From contig JAZNWN010000012.1 of NCBI GenBank assembly GCA_045593405.1, forward strand, positions 1 through 10,839: 10,839 nucleotides of DNA. The letters are read 5' to 3'. Numbering within the stretch: the first letter of the stretch is position 1; the number at the start of each line of letters is the position of its first letter. This DNA comes from UMGS1933 sp045593405 (GTDB lineage: Bacteria > Bacillota > Clostridia > TANB77 > CAG-508). Shown here piece by piece: positions 1 through 7,076 of this stretch. The notes under the pieces are model-generated. The model was not told the DNA's origin, ran no database searches, and saw only the letters and a program-made list of their open reading frames with translations. Both the position numbers and the translations under genes were made by a program.

Positions 1-10
1 CTCATCTAAA

Positions 11-32
11 AACCCGGAGGGGTTGATTTTTT
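11..32 (+). terminator. Short GC-rich terminator-like hairpin
   Basis: AACCC (11-15) pairs with GGGTT (20-24) around a GGAG loop, followed by a run of six T at 27-32. The stem is short but GC-rich. It could terminate a gene that ends just upstream of the window. Confidence 0.5.
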
Positions 33-70
33 GACTTTGCTTAAAACTCATCCTTTTTATATTCCTTTTT

Positions 71-117
71 ATAGCCACAATTAGGGCATAAATGCTTTAA
101 TTGTGGCTATTTTTTTA
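71..117 (+). terminator. Rho-independent terminator
   Basis: A perfect 13 bp stem (71-83 with 98-110, atagccacaatta and its complement) with a 14 nt loop is followed at once by seven T (111-117). This is a textbook intrinsic terminator for + strand transcription. The run of T before the stem (66-70) is opposite only a short A/T tract, so it would be weaker on the other strand. It insulates the packaging genes from upstream transcription. Confidence 0.8.
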
Positions 118-119
118 TA

Positions 120-271
120 TATTCCACCTTTTTAATGTGGTGAAGAGGAAAAATCGTATCTATAGTACCCCCCAACACTAGATATTAGATTGTGTTCACA
201 TCTGCCATATTTATATTTTTAAATTAAAAACTGAATAACATGCTTCTTCATCACATTAAAAAGGTGGAATA
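120..271. repeat. Inverted repeat pair 1 (27 bp arms)
   Basis: Arms 120-146 and 245-271 are reverse complements with one mismatch, which would be a G-U pair in RNA. The interior is about 98 bases and A/T-rich, with one CCCCCC run near 168-173. The size resembles invertible switches flanked by inverted repeats of 20-30 bp, and it would also make a stable RNA stem. A short AACAC/GTGTT pair lies inside. Function is unknown. Confidence 0.8.
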
Positions 272-293
272 ATGTATTTCAACGTTATCGTGA

Positions 294-435
294 GTTGTGG
301 TTTCTAAAGGTTTCTATAATCTATATGTTAAAAAAATATGATAGATGATCCTCTTTTCCTCCAACCAAATGATAATTATAAAAAATGCCTCCTTTATAAA
401 TAGAATGGATTATAGAAACCTTTAGAAACCACAAC
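294..435. repeat. Inverted repeat pair 2 (perfect 28 bp arms)
   Basis: Arms 294-321 and 408-435 are perfect reverse complements over 28 bases. Each arm reads tataat on the strand facing inward (315-320, and 409-414 on the minus strand). The 86-base interior holds two pyrimidine tracts, 349-362 (tcctcttttcctcc) and 387-396 (gcctccttta), that resemble the anti-Shine-Dalgarno end of 16S rRNA. The right arm ends about 40 bases before the first gene. It could be a strong RNA hairpin, a terminase recognition site or an inversion site. Confidence 0.85.
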
Positions 436-474
436 AAAACTCATATAAAACCATTAGAAAGGATTTAATAACAG

Positions 475-819
475 ATGAAAAAAGCAAGACAAACAGAGGG
501 AAACTATAAGAAAAGGCCTGCAATAACTCCTGAAGCAAGAGAGTCTCAGCTAATTTCCCTTGCCACAGATCTTGCAGAAAAACAACTTGTAGAAGGAACA
601 GCAAGTGCACAAGTAATAACACATTATCTTAAGTTAGCTTCAATGAAAGAAAAATATATGCTTGAAGAGCAGAAATTAAGAGAGGAAAATAAGCTTTTAC
701 AAGCAAAAACGCAAGCAATAGAGAATGCTAAAAAAGTAGAAGACTTGTATATACAAGCAATGAATGCTATGAAGCTTTATTCTGGAGAAGATAATGATGA
801 TGAATACTTCGATGATTAA
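475..819 (+). CDS. Small coiled-coil protein at the small-terminase position
   Basis: This is a 114-residue, highly charged, mostly helical protein. A basic N-terminus (about 1-20) is followed by a helical segment (21-55, with EGTASAQVITHYLKLAS) and a Lys/Glu-rich coiled coil (about 56-95). The tail is acidic (EDNDDEYFDD). Proteins of this pattern occur immediately before an HNH nuclease and the terminase in many Firmicute gut phages, and they are sometimes labelled small terminase subunit. That family memory and the neighbourhood support a packaging role in DNA recognition, but no helix-turn-helix is plainly visible, so TerS is an inference. The start is supported by aaagga at 458-463, 11 nt upstream. 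The 3' end overlaps the HNH gene by 26 nt. Confidence 0.85.
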   Translation: MKKARQTEGNYKKRPAITPEARESQLISLATDLAEKQLVEGTASAQVITHYLKLASMKEKYMLEEQKLREENKLLQAKTQAIENAKKVEDLYIQAMNAMKLYSGEDNDDEYFDD

Positions 820-1243
820 AACATATGATGAATTAGTAAAATTACCATCGTTTGAAGAACGCTTTGATTATTTAAAACTTGGTAAGAATGGAATAAATAG
901 TTTTGGTTTTGATAGATGGATAAATCAGAAATTTTATAATTCATCGAAATGGAGAAAAATTAGAGATAATATAATTATTAGAGATAACGGTTGTGATTTA
1001 GGCATTTTAGATAGACAATTATTTTCTAAAATTGTTATTCATCATATGAATCCGATAGAACTAAAAGATATTTTAGATTTATCAGACTATTTATTAAATG
1101 AAAATTATTTAATATGCTGTTCTCATGAAACACATAATGCAATACATTATGCAGATGAAAATTTATTAGTTAGATTACCTAAACAGAGATTTAAAAACGA
1201 CACTTGTCCTTGGAAAACTGGAGGTATGAATGAAAATAATTAA
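794..1243 (+). CDS. HNH endonuclease of the phage packaging type
   Basis: This 149-residue protein is probably a metal-dependent HNH nuclease. The N-terminal half has FGFDRWINQKFYNSSKWRKIRD followed by IIIRDNGCDLG. The nuclease core is IVIHHMNPI, with the paired His, and then CSHETHNAIHY, which supplies the Asn and last His of the beta-beta-alpha-metal fold. The C-terminal NDTCPWK is a conserved ending I recall from close phage relatives. HNH proteins next to terminases assist terminase cleavage in HK97- and phi-like packaging systems, so it probably works with the large terminase at 5334. The start at 794 has ggag at 784-787. In-frame ATGs at 797, 800 and 812 are alternatives. Its 3' end overlaps nrdD by 14 nt. 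Confidence 0.88.
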   Translation: MMMNTSMIKTYDELVKLPSFEERFDYLKLGKNGINSFGFDRWINQKFYNSSKWRKIRDNIIIRDNGCDLGILDRQLFSKIVIHHMNPIELKDILDLSDYLLNENYLICCSHETHNAIHYADENLLVRLPKQRFKNDTCPWKTGGMNENN

Positions 1244-3398
1244 AAGAGATGGCTCAGAAGAAACATTTGATTCTAAAAAAATAGAAAAAGCAATATCAAA
1301 AGCTTCTGATGCTTCTATCATATACCATATAAGTGATAAAGAAATTAAAGATATTTCTTTAGATATAACTAGAAAATGTGAAGTTTTATCGAGGCCTGCT
1401 TCTGTGGAAGAAATACAAGACATGGTAGAAGACGAATTAGCAGAACGTGGTTATGTAAAACTAATGAGAGAGTATTCAAAATATAGAACAAATAGAACTC
1501 TTAGAAGACGAGCAAATACTACAGATGCAAAAATATTATCTTTAATTGAAATTACAAATGAAGAAGTGTTAGAAGAAAACGCCAATAAAAATCCGGAGTT
1601 AAATTCGACACAGCGAGATTATGTTGCTGGAGAGATATCAAAAGATATTTCAAAGCGTTATATTCTACCTCAGGATGTGGTCGAAGCGCACGATAATGGA
1701 GAAATACATGTTCATGATTTAGACTACTTATTTCAAAGATCCAAGAACTGCTGTTTAGTTAATTTAAAAGATATGTTTGACAATGGAACAGTTATAAGTG
1801 GAACTTTAATTGAACGTCCACATTCATTCGCTACAGCATGTAATATAGCAACACAGATAATAGCTCAGGTTGCATCCGGACAATATGGAGGTCAGACAAT
1901 AAGTTTATCTCATTTAGTACCATTTGTAGATATATCAAGAAATAAAATACGTAAAGAACTGCTAGAAGATTTTAATAGTAACGAGATTAATGCTTCAAAT
2001 GAAAAAATAGAGACAATTGTTGAGACCAGGTTGAAAAGAGAGATAGAACGAGGGGTTCAGACAATACAATATCAAGTTATTACTCTTATGACTACTAATG
2101 GACAAGCTCCTTTTGTAACAATATTTATGTATTTAGACGAGGTTGATGAAGATAGTAGAGATGACCTTGCAATGATCATTGAAGAAGTTTTAAAACAGAG
2201 ATGGCAGGGCGTTAAGAATGAAAAAGGAGAATGGATTACCCCAGCATTTCCAAAACTAATATATGTATTAGATGAAGATAATATTTACGAAGATTCAAAA
2301 TACTATTATTTAACCAAACTTGCTGCTAAATGCACAGCTAGAAGAATGGTTCCAGATTATATTTCTGCGAAAGTTATGAAAAAACTTAAAGGCGATGTAT
2401 ATTCATGTATGGGTTGTAGATCGTTTTTAACACCAGATCCAATAAATCATAAGTATTATGGACGATTTAATCAAGGAGTATGTACTATAAATTTAGTTGA
2501 TGCAGCATGTAGTAGTAATAAAGATGAAGATAAGTTTTGGAAAATAATGGATGAGCGAACTAATCTTTGTTATAAAGCTTTAATGTGTAAACATAATCGT
2601 CTAAAAGGTACTCCATCTGATGTTTCACCAATACATTGGCAATATGGAGCATTATCTAGATTAAAAAAGGGAGAAGTAATTGATAAATTATTATATGATA
2701 ATTATTCTACTATTTCTTTAGGATATGCTGGCTTATATGAATGCACGATGTATATGAAGGGTGTAAGTCATACAAACCCAATAGGAAAAGAATTTGCTTT
2801 AAAAGTGATGAAGTATTTAAATGATAGATGTAGGAAGTGGAGAGAAGTTACAAATATATCGTTTTCTCTTTATGGGACTCCTATGGAATCTGTCACATAT
2901 AAGTTTGCATCATCTCTTCAAAGGCGTTTTGGCATTATTAAAGATATTACAGATAAAAATTATATAACTAATTCCTATCATATACATGTGACAGAACCGA
3001 TAAATGCATTTGATAAGTTAAGTTTTGAAGCGGAATTTCAAGAACTTAGTCCTGGAGGAGCTATAAGTTATGTTGAAGTTCCTAATCTTCAAAATAATTT
3101 AGATGCAGTTTTGGTAATAATAAAGTATATATATGAAAATATAATGTATGCTGAATTAAATTGTAAATCTGACTACTGTCAAAACTGCGGATATGATGGA
3201 GAAATTGAAATCATAGATAGTGATGGCAAACTTATTTGGAAATGTCCTTCATGTGGTAATACAGATATGAGAAAAATGAATATAGCAAGAAGAGTTTGTG
3301 GCTATATATCTAGTAACGTGTTTAATCAGGGCAGAACACAGGAAATAAAAGAAAGAGTTTTGCATCTATCTCTAGATTCAAATTATTTGGAGGATTAA
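1230..3398 (+). CDS. nrdD: Anaerobic (class III) ribonucleoside-triphosphate reductase
   Basis: This enzyme reduces ribonucleoside triphosphates to deoxy forms without oxygen, using a glycyl radical, and so supplies dNTPs for phage replication. It is 722 residues long, normal for the family. An ATP-cone allosteric domain spans about 1-90 (KIIKRDGSEETFD at the start, REYSKYRTNRT near the end). The catalytic barrel has the Gly-Cys-Arg finger loop at 395-397 within CMGCRSFLTPD, the likely thiyl-radical Cys, and GRFNQGVCTINLV after it. The C-terminus has a zinc knuckle (Cys650, 653, 672, 675) and the radical motif RRVCGYI with Gly691. All key residues look intact. The start has GGAGG at 1220-1224, inside the HNH gene. 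nrdG follows after 5 nt. It interrupts a packaging gene block, and its AT-rich codon use matches the phage. Confidence 0.97.
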   Translation: MKIIKRDGSEETFDSKKIEKAISKASDASIIYHISDKEIKDISLDITRKCEVLSRPASVEEIQDMVEDELAERGYVKLMREYSKYRTNRTLRRRANTTDAKILSLIEITNEEVLEENANKNPELNSTQRDYVAGEISKDISKRYILPQDVVEAHDNGEIHVHDLDYLFQRSKNCCLVNLKDMFDNGTVISGTLIERPHSFATACNIATQIIAQVASGQYGGQTISLSHLVPFVDISRNKIRKELLEDFNSNEINASNEKIETIVETRLKREIERGVQTIQYQVITLMTTNGQAPFVTIFMYLDEVDEDSRDDLAMIIEEVLKQRWQGVKNEKGEWITPAFPKLIYVLDEDNIYEDSKYYYLTKLAAKCTARRMVPDYISAKVMKKLKGDVYSCMGCRSFLTPDPINHKYYGRFNQGVCTINLVDAACSSNKDEDKFWKIMDERTNLCYKALMCKHNRLKGTPSDVSPIHWQYGALSRLKKGEVIDKLLYDNYSTISLGYAGLYECTMYMKGVSHTNPIGKEFALKVMKYLNDRCRKWREVTNISFSLYGTPMESVTYKFASSLQRRFGIIKDITDKNYITNSYHIHVTEPINAFDKLSFEAEFQELSPGGAISYVEVPNLQNNLDAVLVIIKYIYENIMYAELNCKSDYCQNCGYDGEIEIIDSDGKLIWKCPSCGNTDMRKMNIARRVCGYISSNVFNQGRTQEIKERVLHLSLDSNYLED

Positions 3399-3403
3399 TA
3401 CTT

Positions 3404-3892
3404 TTGAACATATGTAAAGTTATTACTCATGATATTGCTAATGGAACAGGAATTCGACTTTCTGTATTTGTCTCTGGATGTAAGAATCATTGTAAAGGCT
3501 GTTTTCAACCTGAAACATGGGATTTTAACTATGGTAAAAAATATACTAAAGATATAGAAGATAAGATAATTTCAGAGTTAAATAAACCATATTACGCAGG
3601 TATAACAATTCTTGGTGGAGAACCAATGGAACTTGAAAACCAAGAAGATGTATTAAAACTAATAAAAAGAGTAAAAAGCGATTGTCAAAATAAAACGATT
3701 TGGTTATATACAGGATATATATTATTTGAAGATATATTATCAAAAGACGGAAAGAGAAATACTGTATATAGTGAAGAGATTATAAAATTAATAGATGTTA
3801 TTGTTGATGGCCCTTTTATAGAAGAAGAAAAAGATTTAACACTAGATTTTAGAGGATCTAAAAATCAAAAAATAATGTATATAGTTAAATAA
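3404..3892 (+). CDS. nrdG: Anaerobic ribonucleotide reductase activating protein (radical SAM)
   Basis: This is the radical S-adenosylmethionine activase that installs the glycyl radical on NrdD. The 162-residue length fits NrdG. The iron-sulfur cluster motif is CKNHCKGC (Cys26, 30, 33), a CX3CX2C pattern, followed by FQPETWDF, which is typical of NrdG. The SAM-binding GGEPME motif is at 71-76 and a conserved VDGPF lies near the C-terminus. Translation probably starts at a TTG (3404-3406), because tggagga at 3388-3394 is well placed and no in-frame ATG lies before the conserved N-terminus. It sits 5 nt after nrdD, so the two are co-translated as the usual pair. A connector gene follows after 14 nt. 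Confidence 0.96.
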   Translation: MNICKVITHDIANGTGIRLSVFVSGCKNHCKGCFQPETWDFNYGKKYTKDIEDKIISELNKPYYAGITILGGEPMELENQEDVLKLIKRVKSDCQNKTIWLYTGYILFEDILSKDGKRNTVYSEEIIKLIDVIVDGPFIEEEKDLTLDFRGSKNQKIMYIVK

Positions 3893-3906
3893 AATGGTAG
3901 AAAAAA

Positions 3907-4260
3907 ATGGATTCAATACTTTTATCTATTAAAAAAATGCTAGGAATCACAGAAGACTATCAGTATTTCGACAGCGATATAATTCTCCACATCAATTCTG
4001 TTTTCTCAATATTAAATCAGTTAGGAGTTGGACCAGAAAACGGATTTTCTATATCTGACCAATCTACAACATGGACAGACTATATAGACGATTTGTCAAA
4101 ACTAGAAATGATTAAAACATATGTTTATATGAAGGTTAGAATGATGTTTGATCCTCCATTATCAAGTCCTGTTAGCGAAGCTATAAAAAACACTATCACA
4201 GAATTAGAATGGAGATTAAATATTGCTGTTGATCCAAAAGAGGTAATAGAAAATGAATGA
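3907..4260 (+). CDS. Phage head-tail connector protein (gp6-like)
   Basis: This 117-residue, mostly helical protein matches the gp6/DNA-packaging adaptor type of HK97-like phages. Such proteins form a ring under the portal that seals the head and joins the tail. The evidence is the characteristic opening (short helix, then D-S-D-IILHINSVFSILNQLG), a central loop, a helix with KTYVYMKVRMMFDPP, and a last helix with ITELEWRLN. I recognise this pattern from many Firmicute gut phages, where it follows the HNH gene directly. Here nrdDG lies between them. The Shine-Dalgarno is weak (only ggtag near 3896-3900). The 3' end overlaps the next gene by 8 nt. Confidence 0.85.
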   Translation: MDSILLSIKKMLGITEDYQYFDSDIILHINSVFSILNQLGVGPENGFSISDQSTTWTDYIDDLSKLEMIKTYVYMKVRMMFDPPLSSPVSEAIKNTITELEWRLNIAVDPKEVIENE

Positions 4261-5308
4261 TGAATTATATCATTTTGGAATTTTAGGACAAAAGTGGGGA
4301 TTAAGACGATATCAAAATCCAGATGGTTCACTAACTGAAGAAGGTAGAATTAGATATTCTGGAGCAAGAGGAAAGGTAAGAATGCTTGCCGATACCCTTC
4401 ATCAAAATAAAAAAGACAAAATAGAGAGACGAAAAGCAGAAAAGAAAGAAAATTTTATTGCAAATGCTACGTCTAAAGATTTAAAAAAAGAATTGTATCG
4501 AAGGAAAATGGATTTATCAGATGATGATGTAAATAACATTTTAAATAGAATTCAAGTAGAAAATACAGTAAAAAAAATTATAACCGATGAAAAAAAAGCA
4601 AAGGCTGATGAGAAAAGAGCTCAAAAAATAATAAAAGCAGAAGAGAAAAAACTAGAAAAAACAATAAAAGTAGAAGAGAAAAAATCAAAAGAAAGAGAAA
4701 ATTTCATTAGAAATGCTACTATCGAAGAAGTAAATAAGGAAATTCGTAATAAAAAATTAAATCTTTCCGATAATGATTTAAACGCCATTATTAATAGGAT
4801 AAGACTTGAAAATACAATAAAACAGTTTGAATATGATCAAAAAGTTAATGAATTAAATGATAAGAAAAAGAAAGCAGATAATCGAAGAGAAAACATTAAA
4901 GCTGGACAAGAGATGGTTAAAAATATGGTAAACATGCCAATTAACGCGTTAAAGTATTATAATAATATAGGGCAGGCAATAAACAACGCTTATAATACAA
5001 CAGATTCTATTAGAGGAATAGCTTCAAAAAAGATCTTAGATAGTAAAAATTATGATGATATTATTGAAGGTGTCTCTAAAGGATTAATAAGTAATCATGA
5101 AGCTAAGAAATGGGTAGAAGATAATATATCTACAATAGGAACACAAGATGACATATTAAAGGCGTTAAATAGAAATGAGATTGATAGTAATACCGTTACT
5201 AATTGGGCTAAAAATCAAAAAGCCCAAGATATTTTTAATAATGGTAGTACTCTTAATCGAGATGATTTCTTAAAACAATTAATGGAGTTAAATAAAAGTA
5301 AGAAGTAA
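4253..5308 (+). CDS. Phage protein with HFGILGQKWG N-terminal motif and internal duplication
   Basis: This is a 351-residue, very charged, helical protein of unknown biochemical role. Residues 6-35 carry a motif (YHFGILGQKWGLRRYQNPDG, then SLTEEGRIRY) seen at the ends of many Clostridia-phage head-region proteins. I cannot name the family with confidence. Residues 66-109 and 149-192 are a duplicated unit (ENFI.NAT...LSD.D...I.NRI..ENT), separated by a Lys/Glu coiled-coil linker (110-148). A third region (about 245-345) is less charged and may be a compact domain. No signal peptide or membrane segment is present. It lies between connector and terminase, overlapping the connector by 8 nt, which suggests a virion or head-assembly protein. 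It is too charged and repetitive to look like an enzyme. Confidence 0.85.
   Translation: MNDELYHFGILGQKWGLRRYQNPDGSLTEEGRIRYSGARGKVRMLADTLHQNKKDKIERRKAEKKENFIANATSKDLKKELYRRKMDLSDDDVNNILNRIQVENTVKKIITDEKKAKADEKRAQKIIKAEEKKLEKTIKVEEKKSKERENFIRNATIEEVNKEIRNKKLNLSDNDLNAIINRIRLENTIKQFEYDQKVNELNDKKKKADNRRENIKAGQEMVKNMVNMPINALKYYNNIGQAINNAYNTTDSIRGIASKKILDSKNYDDIIEGVSKGLISNHEAKKWVEDNISTIGTQDDILKALNRNEIDSNTVTNWAKNQKAQDIFNNGSTLNRDDFLKQLMELNKSKK
4448..4828 (+). repeat. Internal 44-residue protein duplication
   Basis: Residues 66-109 (4448-4579) and 149-192 (4697-4828) of the 351-residue protein align without gaps, with 23 of 44 positions identical by hand count. The offset is 83 residues. The spacer is Lys/Glu-rich and itself contains short repeats such as KAEEKKLEKTIKVEEKK. 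The copies differ clearly at DNA level, so the duplication is old. Confidence 0.8.
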
Positions 5309-5333
5309 ATTATAAGGATTAACAAATAAAAAT

Positions 5334-7076
5334 ATGTTATCAAATACAGCTATTCCAAAATATTACGGTATGTTTAGAGATGCTGTATTAAGAGGAGATA
5401 TTTATGTATGTAGAGAAGTAGAGATGCATATGAATAATATTGATGCGTTAATTGATAATCCAAGATATTACTATGATTCAGAGGCAGTTGAAGGATGGAT
5501 AAAATTTTGTGAGAATGAATTAACTTTAACTGACGGCTCTAACTTTCATATGCTAGATACTTTTAAATTATGGGGAGAAGATATATTTGGTTGGTATGAA
5601 TTTGTTGATAGATCTGTCTATGTTCCATATAAGAATAATAGAGGTGGAAGATATATAAATAAAAGAATAAAAAAAAGACTTAGAAATAAACAATTTTTAA
5701 TAGTTGGTAGAGGTGCTTCAAAGTCTTTATATGAAACATGCATACAATCATATTTCTTAAATGTTGATAGATCTACAACACATCAAATTACAACAGCTCC
5801 CACAATGAAACAAGCAGAAGAAATAATGGACCCTTTTAGAACAGCTATAGCAAGATCTAGAGGTCCCCTATTTTCGTTTCTTACGGAAGGTTCTCTTCAA
5901 AATACAACAGGCTCTAAAGCAAATAGACAAAAATTATCTCCTACAAAAAAGGGGATAGAGAATTTTTTGACTAATTCTTTACTTGAAATTAGACCAATGT
6001 CGATATATAAACTCCAAGGTTTAAGATGTAAAATAGCAACAGTTGATGAATGGCTTTCAGGAGATATAAGAGAAGATGTCATTGGAGCTATAGAACAAGG
6101 GGCATCAAAAATAAAAGACTATTTGATTGTATCGGTTAGCAGTGAAGGAACTGTTAGAAATGGGGCAGGAGATACAATCAAAATGGAATTATCTAAAATA
6201 CTTAAAGGCGACTATCCAAATCCGCATGTATCTATATGGTGGTATAAGTTAGATAATGTGGAGGAAGTAGGAAATCCTGAAACATGGATTAAAGCTAATC
6301 CAAATCTTGGTAAAACAGTTAGTTATGACATTTATCAACAAGAGGTCGAAAGGGCAGAAAATGTGCCTGCTGCAAGAAATGATATTCTTGCTAAGAGATT
6401 TGGAATACCAATGGAAGGTTATACATATTATTTTACATACGAGGAAACCCTTCCGCATAGTAAAAGAGAGTTCTGGTCAATGCCTTGTAGTCTTGGAGTA
6501 GATTTATCTTTAGGAGATGACTTTTGTGCTTTTACTTTTATGTTTCCTTTAGGTGATGGGAGTTTTGGAATAAAAACTAAGAATTATATATCCGAATATA
6601 CTTTGATGAAACTTCCTGCCGCAATGAGAATAAAATATGAGGAGTTTATCCAGGAGGGTTCATTAATAGTGTTAAATGGAACTATTCTAGATATGATGGA
6701 TGTATATGACGATCTAGATCGTTATATTACAGAAAACGAATATGATGTTAGAAGTCTTGGATATGATCCTTACAATGCAAAAGATTTTATAGCTAGATGG
6801 GGTAGTGAAAACGGAGGTTTTGGTATAGTAAAAGTTATTCAAGGAGCAAAGACAGAATCAGTTCCTCTTGGAGATTTAAAAAAACTAGCAGAAGAGAGAA
6901 AATTAATATTTGACGAAGAATTGATGAGTTTTACAATGGGTAACTGTATTACCATAGAAGACACAAATGGCAATAGAAAATTATTAAAAAAAAGATACGA
7001 TCAAAAAATAGATTCTGTTGCTGCTATGATGGATGCTTATATAGCATATAAAATTAATAGAGAGGCATTTGAATGA
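5334..7076 (+). CDS. terL: Terminase large subunit
   Basis: This is the ATP-driven DNA packaging motor and nuclease that fills the phage head. Its 580 residues are full length. The ATPase domain has a Walker A of the phage type, GRGASKS (125-131), and a Walker B, IATVDE (234-239, with Asp238 and Glu239). A likely coupling motif, SVSSEGT, is at 267-273. The C-terminal RNase H-like nuclease has candidate metal-binding acids Asp390 (GVDLS), Asp478 (GYDPYNAKDF) and Asp560 or Asp567 (KIDSVAAMMDAYIAY). This is the HK97-like, Terminase_1-type architecture. The start at 5334 has aagga only at about 5314-5318, a long 15 nt spacing. The gene follows the previous one after 25 nt and shares an ATGA overlap with the next. 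The packaging nuclease and putative small subunit lie over 4 kb upstream, an unusual separation. Confidence 0.97.
   Translation: MLSNTAIPKYYGMFRDAVLRGDIYVCREVEMHMNNIDALIDNPRYYYDSEAVEGWIKFCENELTLTDGSNFHMLDTFKLWGEDIFGWYEFVDRSVYVPYKNNRGGRYINKRIKKRLRNKQFLIVGRGASKSLYETCIQSYFLNVDRSTTHQITTAPTMKQAEEIMDPFRTAIARSRGPLFSFLTEGSLQNTTGSKANRQKLSPTKKGIENFLTNSLLEIRPMSIYKLQGLRCKIATVDEWLSGDIREDVIGAIEQGASKIKDYLIVSVSSEGTVRNGAGDTIKMELSKILKGDYPNPHVSIWWYKLDNVEEVGNPETWIKANPNLGKTVSYDIYQQEVERAENVPAARNDILAKRFGIPMEGYTYYFTYEETLPHSKREFWSMPCSLGVDLSLGDDFCAFTFMFPLGDGSFGIKTKNYISEYTLMKLPAAMRIKYEEFIQEGSLIVLNGTILDMMDVYDDLDRYITENEYDVRSLGYDPYNAKDFIARWGSENGGFGIVKVIQGAKTESVPLGDLKKLAEERKLIFDEELMSFTMGNCITIEDTNGNRKLLKKRYDQKIDSVAAMMDAYIAYKINREAFE

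Larger units (their letters stand above)
1..474. other. Non-coding leader region with terminators and two long inverted repeats
   Basis: No convincing gene is seen before the start codon at 475. The stretch holds, in order, two terminator-like hairpins (11-32 and 71-117), an inverted-repeat pair (120-146 with 245-271) and a second, perfect pair (294-321 with 408-435). It ends in the Shine-Dalgarno sequence of the first gene (aaagga, 458-463). I found no well-spaced sigma-70 promoter. A perfect tataat lies at 315-320 inside an inverted-repeat arm, but no good -35 element sits 16-18 nt upstream. The region separates an upstream transcription unit from the packaging genes. It could hold a packaging start site, a regulatory RNA or invertible DNA; the sequence alone does not decide between these. 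Confidence 0.7.

Noticed and set aside
295..320. Sigma-70 promoter using ttgtgg and tataat
   Set aside because: The spacing is only 14 bases and the -35 match is poor. The tataat lies in a perfect inverted-repeat arm, which explains it equally well.
422..622. Minus-strand open frame, Leu/Phe-rich, over the start of the first gene
   Set aside because: Its hydrophobic composition is the antisense of a Lys/Glu coiled coil. It runs against every other gene and covers a well-supported gene start.
1175..1423. Minus-strand open frame across the HNH/nrdD junction
   Set aside because: It is antisense to conserved ATP-cone residues of NrdD, with no ribosome site or recognisable protein pattern.
1230..3398. 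Pyruvate formate-lyase or other glycyl-radical enzyme
   Set aside because: The ATP cone, the zinc-binding Cys pairs near the C-terminus and the adjacent NrdG identify NrdD.
6307..6501. Short plus-strand open frame inside terL
   Set aside because: It lies wholly within the conserved terminase coding sequence in another frame and has no recognisable features.
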